Shown: positions 7,041-15,800 of the stretch, one piece after another
Layout: each line of letters opens with the position of its first letter
Position numbering within the stretch: position 1 is the stretch's first letter
Assembly (NCBI GenBank): GCA_030612405.1
Contig: JAUWNY010000003.1
Span: 1 to 35,600 of the forward strand
DNA from: Candidatus Methanophagales archaeon
GTDB lineage: Archaea; Halobacteriota; Syntropharchaeia; Alkanophagales; Methanospirareceae
Length of the DNA: 35,600 bases
Reading direction: 5' to 3'
Made by a program: the position numbers and the translations under genes
Notes under the pieces: generated by a model
Told to the model about the DNA's origin: nothing
Seen by the model: the letters and a program-made list of their open reading frames with translations, nothing else
The model's database searches: none

Positions 7041-8697
7041 TGAAGCCAGAAGAAATGAAGAAAAAATATATTGTGACCTTTCTGGTCACCCTTTTTTTAA
7101 TTCTGACATTTTTGATAATCGCTTTGGCTCAGCCAACAGCGGACAGTTTTGGGATAGAAGATGCGTGTGGACGGTTTGGAACTCACGTTGAGGTGCTTGT
7201 TAACATCATAAACGTTACGAACGGTCCAGTTCAAGGCATGCGCCTCAGAGTAGGTTACACTGATAGCGTTCTAAATCTGACATGTATTAGTAAAGGTGAT
7301 TTGACATCAAATTGGACAAACCTGCAATTAGGTGAGGATAGACCTACCATAGTTATAGCAACGACAGAATCTGAATATGTAATACTAAATGGATCCAGTG
7401 GCTCGGTCGTGCTGCTGAATTTCAGTGTGATTGGGTCACAGGGGGACACGAGTCCAATGAATATGACACTTATAGAGCTCTCCAATCCTGAAGGCATTGT
7501 TGGGACAGCGCCAGCAAGGAATGGGACATTCACCATCATATCCCCCGGAGCCGACATCACTCCACCCGAAATCACCATTACATCCCCCAAAAACGGTTCC
7601 ACACTTGGAATTCTTAACAACTCGGTCATTGGTAGCATCACGGATGAAAGCGCACTCGAAACTGCATATCTAACACTCAATGATGAATCCGTGACGAACT
7701 TAAGCAAAGGACACTTTAACGTAAAAGTAAACTATACAGCAAACGAAACGAATAAAATAGAAGTTTTCGCAAGAGATGTAGCAGGAAATGCAAACTCCAC
7801 TCAGGTACTGGTTAATGTGCTGCCAAATATCGTTGTTGTAAATAAGACCACCGTGCCAAATCAAACCATAGAGATAACCGAGGCAAAAAACGCTACGAGC
7901 ACTGTAATCAAACTTAATGCAACTATAGCAGCCAATGTAACGGTAACAATAAACGCAAACACAGACGCATCTGCATTGAATGCGAAACCAGCGACGAGTT
8001 CTTACGGACTTGCGCAAAACCAGCATTCACTTGGAAAATACATTGATGTAAATGTAACAGGTATTGACAAGGCTAACCTCACCTTTGTTTCTCTCACACT
8101 CTACTATACTATTGCCGACCTCGACAGAAATGGAGACGGAGACGCTGACGACCCCGGCGATTTAAACGAGCAAACGCTAAAAATATACTGGTTCAATCCT
8201 AATCCAAATGAAAAACTGTGGATGCCACTGGGACCAGGACATGATGCTGATGGAAAACCCGATATTATACTGACTGGGGAGGACCGAAAGTTATAGATGA
8301 TGAGCGAAATACAAATAAAAAATACCTAAAAGTAACTCTAAACCACTTCTCAACTTTTGCTCTGGTTGCTGAGGAGAAGCCAGCACCTGTAACACCTACC
8401 CCAACACCATCAAATGGTAGAAGCAGCGGAGGTGGCGACGGTTATGTGCCTCCTGCCACACCAACCGAAAAAACGCCAGCAGCGGAAAAGGTAGAGGTGG
8501 CTGCAACACCATCACCAACGCTTGCTCCAACCTTCACGCCCTCCGCTTCACCTACACCAACTCAAACCCCCTCTTCAACCATACCGCCGCCAACCACGGA
8601 CGACCAGAAACAGACATTGATGTTGGTAATAGGATTAATGGCGGGTTCAATCATGGCAATAATAATTTACACCGCGTTCAAACTCAGGAAAAAATAG
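7040..8697 (+). pseudogene. Cohesin-like secreted protein, single gene split by a G-run frameshift at ~8276-8279
   Basis: Frame 2 runs from 7040 to TAG at 8296. From ~8281 frame 1 continues as GGPKVIDDERNTNKKYLKVTLNHFSTFALVAEEKPAPVTPTPTPSN...TLMLVIGLMAGSIMAIIIYTAFKLRKK* (8697), supplying the linker and TM anchor. Confidence 0.75.
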
Positions 8698-8768
8698 GTT
8701 CTAAGAAAATCTTTCTTTTGATCAAACTTTTCAAAAGTTTGAATTTTGACTTTTGCACTTTGCATTTT

Positions 8769-9475
8769 TCACTGTTTACTATTATGCCTCCTCCGCTCCA
8801 GCAAATACCCTGCACCAACGAGAGAGAGCGCCGCTGCAAGCATCACAAGCTGCATTAAAAACCTAACGAGCGAGAACTCGCCTTTGCCACCTCCACCTGC
8901 TTCCTTGCCCGAGACCGCACTCCCTTTCATCAACCGTCCCCGGATGGTTTTGCCACCGCTTTCTCCTGCTCCACCTTCTCCGGTGCCGCCTGCAACGCCT
9001 TTGCCCGCACCACTGCCTGAACCTTCACCTGTGCCGGTTCCCTCGCCCCAGCCGCCACCGGTGCCGCCACCTCCGCCAGGACCCCGTTCAGGGCCCGGTG
9101 GGTTGACAAAGACCGTTACAGTATCGTTCCAGATGTTGTTTCCCTCTCCATTGCCATGCATATTATTTATTAACTCCTTCACTTTATCCTCCTGGTCCAC
9201 ATCAACCGTGACATTGAACTTAATAATACCTCCTATGGATGGTGCTTTCTTTGTAATTGTCAAAGGTATGCTACCGCCATCTTGTACACCTTTTATTTCC
9301 CCAATGGTTTCATTTAAGACCTCCACTCCATCAATAGATACGGTCACATTGAAATTCCTCGCGTCACTCCTTCCTCTGTTATAAATAACCACCGGTATAT
9401 CATACGAATTCCATATTACTAATGGAGGCACTTTCTCCAACGACGGCTCGAGGTCGGGTGGGTATGTCAAATAAG
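8769..9475 (-). pseudogene. C-terminal stub 1 of a giant CARDB protein
   Basis: TYPPDLEPSLEKVPPL...Gly-rich...GKTIRGRLMKGSAVSGKEAGGGGKGEFSLVRFLMQLVMLAAALSLVGAGYLLERRR matches the last ~240 aa of the 3742-aa protein; no signal peptide. Confidence 0.75.
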
Positions 9476-9478
9476 CAA

Positions 9479-9892
9479 TTATAATCGCTCAAGCACGTTC
9501 ATGAGTTCCTCTTTATCCATTTCCTGTCTGTGCTTTTGGTCTTTCCATATCTTTCGGTAAAAGTAGAAATACTCGTAAAGCCCTGGTAAATCCCTGCAAA
9601 ATACTACTTTGTGATTCTCGATAACTTGAAACTTCATATACAGCGGAAACTCTTCAAATAGCCATACATCATATCTTTTCCCTACTACATCGAGGTTTAC
9701 ATAGATCTTTTTCAAAAGCGACCGCATCCCAGCTCTATCTCGTATCTCAGGTGCGACGACACAGAAATCTCGATCACTTCTGGTACTTAGTTGGTCTTTT
9801 GCTCCTGAGCCGAACAAAAGGACCGCAAGAACATTCTCATCCTTTTCTAAAAACGCAAAATCTATTCTATATCCATATTCCTTCTCATCCAT
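9479..9892 (-). CDS. MNT-type minimal nucleotidyltransferase
   Basis: VLLFGSGAKDQLSTRSDRDFCVV (GSxxK...SDxDF) plus downstream helical region; follows and overlaps the HEPN gene. Start set at MDEKEYGY. Confidence 0.85.
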   Translation of the reverse strand: MDEKEYGYRIDFAFLEKDENVLAVLLFGSGAKDQLSTRSDRDFCVVAPEIRDRAGMRSLLKKIYVNLDVVGKRYDVWLFEEFPLYMKFQVIENHKVVFCRDLPGLYEYFYFYRKIWKDQKHRQEMDKEELMNVLERL

Positions 9893-10299
9893 CTCTTCGC
9901 AGCCTCCAAAAAGTTGTCCAGTGGTTCTAAAAGGCACTGTATGGACTCCAAAGCCACATCGTCACTCAGCATGTTGTATTCATGGACTAACCGATTTCTC
10001 AAACCGTTAGCTTCGTTCAAAGCTTCTTTTATGCTTTTATCAACCACTTCCAACTCAAATATTTCCTCTACGTTTGTATAATCGTCTTTTGGCAGCTTCC
10101 CTTCGTCTTTTAAAATCATAGCTACTATATCCATTGAAGCTTCCGATGCTTCCTGCATGGCTTTGTAAACTGCAAGCCTCGTTTTCTTCTCCACTTCTTT
10201 TACGTCTTCCTCTTCAACCAACCAGGTTTTTATATCCCCAACTCTCTCTTCTATGTGTTCTATCTTCTCAAGATATCTCTGTAACCTTGATTTGTCCAT
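9862..10299 (-). CDS. HEPN domain protein (DUF86-like), putative RNase toxin
   Basis: All-helical 145-aa protein with R-x4-H motif GLRNRLVHEYN, adjacent to the MNT gene. Confidence 0.85.
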   Translation of the reverse strand: MDKSRLQRYLEKIEHIEERVGDIKTWLVEEEDVKEVEKKTRLAVYKAMQEASEASMDIVAMILKDEGKLPKDDYTNVEEIFELEVVDKSIKEALNEANGLRNRLVHEYNMLSDDVALESIQCLLEPLDNFLEAAKRWMRRNMDIE

Positions 10300-10612
10300 G
10301 ATATTTATTTAAGCTACCATACATATATAATATAATTTTTAATAACCACCGATTACACAGATTTCCACAAGAAACCTTTTCTTAGAAAAGAAAAGCTTTA
10401 CCAAAAGAACTTATTTATTTTTCTTTTAGCACAGGTTTTCTGCGAAGCGAATTTCCGCGAAGCGTTTTTGATAAAACTTTTCCCAAAAGTTTTGTAAAGG
10501 CTTTTGCTCGCAAAAGGGTTTTTTGTAAAAAAGAAAAAGTGTTGTGTCTATCTCGTGAAATCTCGTGGTTTTTTATTGCACTTTGCAATTTCCATTTTGC
10601 AATTTTTATTTT

Positions 10613-10777
10613 TCACTGTTTATGGTTCTGCCTCCTCCTCTCCAGCAAATAGCCTGCACACACGAGAGCCACAGCCGCTGCTAACATCACAAGCTGCATC
10701 AAAAACCTGACGAATGAGAATTCGCCTTTGCCACCTCCGCCTGCTTCTTTGCCTGACACCTACACTACCTTTCATCA
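10613..10777 (-). pseudogene. C-terminal stub 2 of a giant CARDB protein, frameshifted
   Basis: Minus strand reads LMKGSV(+1)VSGKEAGGGGKGEFSFVRFLMQLVMLAAAVALVCAGYLLERRRQNHKQ*, homologous to the other stubs; homology stops at ~10777. Confidence 0.7.
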
Positions 10778-10814
10778 GCATTCCAATCTTCACGCATGAT
10801 GTCTATCGGAAAAC

Positions 10815-11462
10815 TTATAATTTTTCCAACTTATTCCTTAATTCGCTTGTAACAAGTCCAAAATCTGGCAATTCTTTTACCAAGTCCTTTAGTCCAACTT
10901 CCCAAAATCTGCTCGCATCTCTTAATTTATCTTCATCGAAAATCGATTCCAATTTAAATTCTATCCCTTTGAGTTTGCATTTCTCTATCAGCAACTCCCT
11001 TATTTCATTAAAATCGAATTTTTCCACCTTTAACAGTATCCAGACATCATAGTAATCTCTACTTTTGCCTCTCTGCAAAATGCTTCTTATCTTTTCAGCC
11101 AGGATTTCATTAAGAGAATATGCGTTGACATGATAATGCGCAATATCGGGATATTGAGACGCTACTATTTTAAAAACAGGCTCTGTAATAACATTCTCAT
11201 CGAAACTTATGTCAACTCTTAGCCTGTTTTTTGCATTCAACGGGCCCGAAAACTGAACATTTGCAATTATGCTGCCAGGAGTGAGATGAAAAGATTTAAA
11301 AACAAGTTTTATGGCGGATTTTCCTTCAATGCCTCTGAAAACATCTTCTAATTGATTCCTTGCATTCTTAATGTCTGAGTTTAAAGCGGTAAAATCCAGG
11401 TCATGGGAGAATCTCCACGTTTCTTGAAAATATCTTCGCTTACATTTATCAATAGTTTCCAT
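10815..11462 (-). CDS. AbiEii-family nucleotidyltransferase (toxin), probably 5'-truncated
   Basis: RYFQETWRFSHDLDFTAL...NAYSLNEILAEKIRSILQRGKSRDYYDVWILL is typical of AbiEii/AbiGii; the usual N-terminal VFKGGTxLxK segment is missing. Confidence 0.7.
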   Translation of the reverse strand: METIDKCKRRYFQETWRFSHDLDFTALNSDIKNARNQLEDVFRGIEGKSAIKLVFKSFHLTPGSIIANVQFSGPLNAKNRLRVDISFDENVITEPVFKIVASQYPDIAHYHVNAYSLNEILAEKIRSILQRGKSRDYYDVWILLKVEKFDFNEIRELLIEKCKLKGIEFKLESIFDEDKLRDASRFWEVGLKDLVKELPDFGLVTSELRNKLEKL

Positions 11463-11513
11463 TTTGAATGGTATTTCCCTTTTTTTTCTTTTGTTGGGTC
11501 TAAAACAGAATAA

Positions 11514-11735
11514 CTATAATTTCTCAATCTCAATCTCTTCTTTTGCAAAATAAGCAGATTTTACGATTTCTTCTATACCTCCGCAGTAACCAGGTTTATC
11601 TAAGCAATCAATAATTGTTTTTTCGTTGTCCGAAATCTCAACGTTAACGTTTGAAATTAAAAATATTTTTCCTGTTTTCTGCCAAATAGGATAGGAGATA
11701 ACTTTCCTTTTTTGACAACCCCTTTCTTCTTTCAT
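11514..11735 (-). pseudogene. AbiEi-like antitoxin fragment
   Basis: VNVEISDNEKTIIDCLDKPGYCGGIEEIVKSA matches the AbiEi/COG5340 signature; only 73 aa remain. Confidence 0.7.
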
Positions 11736-11835
11736 CCAAAGTAACAGATTCTGTCACCATAAATACAATTAATATATTTATGGTTTATATACTTTATTTT
11801 GACTTCTGACTTTTGCACTTTGCATTTTTCATTGA

Positions 11836-12565
11836 TTAAACTTTCTTTTCCAAAGAAAGTTTATTGTTTTGCCTCCTCTTCTCCAGCCAATAACCAACAC
11901 CAACGAGAACAACAGCCGCTGCAAGCATCACAAGCTGCATTAAAAACCTGACAAATGAGAATTCACCTTTGCCACCACCACCTGCTTCTTTACCCGACAC
12001 CACGCTGCCTTTCATCAACCGTCCCCTGATGGTTTTGCCACCGCTTTCTCCTGCTCCACCTTCTCCACTACCGCCTGCTACGCCTTTACCCGCGCCACTG
12101 CCTGAACCTTCGCCGGTGCCGTTTCCCTCGCCCAAGCCATCGCCGGTGCCGCCACCTCTGCCAGGACCCCCAGGGCCAGGTGGGTTGACCACAACTGTTA
12201 CCGACCATGTCTTATTGTTGTTCGTCTCGCCATCAGGATGTTGATCATTTATTAACTCCGTTACGGTATCCTCTGTGTCCACCTTCACCGTAACATTGAA
12301 ACTGAGGACTTTTTCTGTGAGCGGAGCTTTCCTTGTGAATGTCAAATCAGTGTTACTACCCCCACTGGCTATTTCCGTAATATTTACTGTTTTTTCGTGC
12401 ACTTCCTCTACATAGACGCTGGCATTGAATCCTTTCGCCTTACTTTTTCCAAGGTTTTTTATAACCACCGGAATCTCATAACTCTTGTCCCACAGTCGCA
12501 CTCAAAGGTGTTTTCACCCACGGAACGAGGTCTGGTGGGTATCTCACGACCAAGATGGCATTTGT
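11836..12565 (-). pseudogene. C-terminal stub 3 of a giant CARDB protein, one frameshift
   Basis: TNAILVVRYPPDLVPWVKTPLSATVGQ (12476-12565) continues after a 1-nt shift near 12490 as SYEIPVVIKNLGKSKAKGFNASV...[66 protein letters not shown]. Confidence 0.75.
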
Positions 12566-12712
12566 TGGCATCAAGAGAATAGAAGTGGATAAGCCATTAT
12601 CACCAAATTCACCGGTAACGATTAACGTGGGTCTGTTCGATATTATAGGACTCAAGATAGAAGAATGGGGGACTTGTGCCGTATGATGGTTATGATTACG
12701 CGCGCAGCTCAA
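12566..12712 (+). pseudogene. Fragment of a subtilase-family gene
   Basis: GIKRIEVDKPLSPNSPVTINVGLFDIIGLKIEEWG(fs)LVPYDGYDYARS matches GIWRIKVDKPLSHSAPVTVDAGLVELKIEEWGLVPYGSYEYAHA in the 12883 ORF (~14520-14650). GGGGG here versus GGGG there breaks the frame. Confidence 0.7.
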
Positions 12713-12882
12713 GATATAACATATTTATATAGAGAAACTTATTAAAATTATCAACAAAAATTTTTATTGTGTTGTCTTTTCCTTTATAAGTAGGGCGAGG
12801 GAAAAGTAGTAGATGAACCAAAATGAGGGGAATGGAAAGGGAGAAGAAGGATAGAAAAATAAAAAGGAGGTGATATGGAAAA

Positions 12883-15800
12883 ATGAACAAAAGAACCATA
12901 TTGGCATTGTCCGCAGTAGTTTTTGTTGCTGTGGCACTGGTTGGTTTTGTAGCAATGGCGGGCTATCAGCAATGGGTATCGGATCATGGGATTGAAGAGA
13001 ATAATACGACACTGGCGACTCCAGGCGAGGATGATTTGCTCGAAAGACCTGAAGCAAGTGATGAACAGTCCGAAGCTAATAGGTCTGTGGCGATTGAGGA
13101 GATGATTGCCAATGACACAGGTACAAATACACAAGACAACCAATCAGAAATCATAGTGGGAAAACCATTTTATCATGCTCCCACAGCAGAGTATGTCCCA
13201 GGTGAATTCATCGTCCAGTTCAAGCCAGGTGTCAGAGAGGATGCAATAAACATGATAAATTCCAAATATGGAGTTTCTGTGAAGTCTACCCTACCCTCAG
13301 GGATTAGACCTATAGGGCCTAAAGTGCTAAACGTCCCCGCTGATAAAACAGTCGAGGAGATGGTCGAAATATACTCGAATCTATCTGAAGTTGAATATGC
13401 AGAACCGAACAGTATAGGGCAGCTTTTTATGGTTCCCAATGACCCCTTTTATGACCCTTATCAGTGGCATCTCGATAACGATGACTATGGAGGAATCAAC
13501 ATGGAATCTGCTTGGGATACATCCACGGGAAACGGTGTTGTAGTGGCGGTGCTGGACAGCGGAGTGGCATATGAAAATTATGGTCCATATTGTCAAGCGC
13601 CGGATTTAGCTGGTACCACTTTTGTGCAGGGTTACGACTTTGTCAATGATGATGCACATCCAAATGACGATAATACTCATGGCACACATGTCGCTGGCAC
13701 TATCGCACAAACGACCAACAATGACTACGGTGTTGCTGGCGTGGCATTCGACTGCTCAATAATGCCCATAAAAGTAGCGAATGATACTCGTTTATGGACT
13801 GCTAAAGATTTTTATAATGGCACCCATTACGCTGTTGATCACGGTGCGGATATCATTTGTTTTGCAGGAGGCAGGAATACATCTCACAGTCTCGTAAAAG
13901 ACGCTGTTGAATATGCCTATAACAACGGAGTTACTGTCATCGCTGCTGCCGGTGAAGAAGGATATCCACCACAATATCCTGCTGCATATGATGATTATGT
14001 CATTGCAGTTGGTGCCACCCGATACGATGAAACTCGTGCATATTACTCCCCAACGGGTAGTTATCTGGATTTAGTTGCTCCTGGTGGTGACCTGAATGTA
14101 GATCAAAACGGAGATGAAAATAAGGATGGAGTTGTCCAGCAAACTTTTCCTGAAGGAGGAGATCCATGTGACTTCAACTTTACCTTGTACCAGGGAACTT
14201 CAATGGCAACAGCTCACGTTGCTGGAGTGGCAGCACTTGCAGTCGCTACCGGGGTAACGGGTCCTGATAATGTCAGAGATATATTACAGAGGTCAGCAGA
14301 AGACAAAGGGGCTCCGGGTTGGGATGAAGAATATGGCTGGGGGATCGTGGATGCAAGACTGAGCATACCAAGACCAACAACAACCATAGGCTTCTCTTCC
14401 TATGCTGACTCCGACTACTGGTATCACATATACGGTTTTGAAGTATATGGTATAGGTGCAAGCATAACACTCAGAGTATCAAAGGCTGATAAGATACTCA
14501 GTGTGCATGAGGTACTCATTGGCATCTGGAGAATAAAAGTGGATAAGCCATTATCGCATAGTGCACCGGTAACGGTTGACGCAGGTCTTGTAGAACTCAA
14601 GATAGAAGAATGGGGACTTGTGCCGTATGGTAGTTACGAGTACGCTCATGCAGCAACCGTTCACTTTCACTGCTGGCCATTCGACGATACAGACTGGACT
14701 TTTTTAGACGTTTATGGCTCCGGGTTTACCAAAATATTTGATTGGGAATTTTCTGACGGCATAAGCGAAGCGGAAAAGAATGCCGCAATGACTGCTTTTG
14801 AGCGCGGTGAGATTCCACAGCGATTATACAGTTTCATCCTGAACGGGCATGCCGGCACGAACGACATTTACGAGCCGGATGACGACTGGCACGAGTTAAC
14901 GGAAGATACCATCGGGATTGGTGAAACGCAAACACACAGCCTTCTTCCCGCTGTCGAAACCGATTGGCTGAGGTTCTCATTACCGGAAGAATCCGCGGTT
15001 ACGATGGGCATTCGCTCGCACAGTTACGCGCTCCGTGTGGAGTTATATGACTCGGCGCAGAATTATAAAGTCGGTATGACCGGCGTTACTCAGGATGTAA
15101 CGACAGAAGTCCTTCAGCCCGGCACGTATTACGTTAAGATTACGAGCGCTGCGGGTGATGACCCTGTGGACCAATATGAGTTCTTCGTTTACGTGCCTGA
15201 GCCGCCTGCTGATTGGACTGATGCACGGCATTTGGCTGATATAGAAGCGGAAGTGTGTGTTCACGATACGGATGAAATCCTGCCGCCAGCGGATACGGAC
15301 TGGTATAACTTCACGTTGTTGGCTGCGTTTGACGTTGAGATTGAAATTCGCGGCGATGAGAATAGGGATGCGGAGATGTGGTTGTATGATTCAAGCGGAG
15401 TTGCAGCAGGGACAAGCATAGCGTATGACGATAACAGTGGCGAGGGTTTGTTACCAAAAATAACAGCGCAGAGTCTTGAATCAGACACATATTATTTCAA
15501 GCTGAACTCAAAGGATGATAAATCGCTGCAATATAGTATTGTATTAAAAGCAGCAACACCCGGACAGCTCGGTGATTCTTATGAGGATGACGATACCTAC
15601 GATAAAGCCAGGCTCATAACGGATGGCGAGTTGCAAACGCATAGTTTTTACCCTGCGGGTGACCTCGATTGGGTGACTTTCACTCTGGATTCCGCAGCAG
15701 AGGTTACGGTTGAGACTTCGGGTCCCGGTGATGCGGATACGGAGATGTGGTTGTATAATTTGGAAAATTATGTTTTTGTAACCAAATGGGGTAGCGAGGG

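Noticed and set aside
8746-9384. 212-aa Pro-rich plus-strand ORF (and similar at 11969, 18393)
   Set aside because: Mirror of the Gly-rich linker of the minus-strand CARDB stubs; the minus strand carries the recognisable protein.
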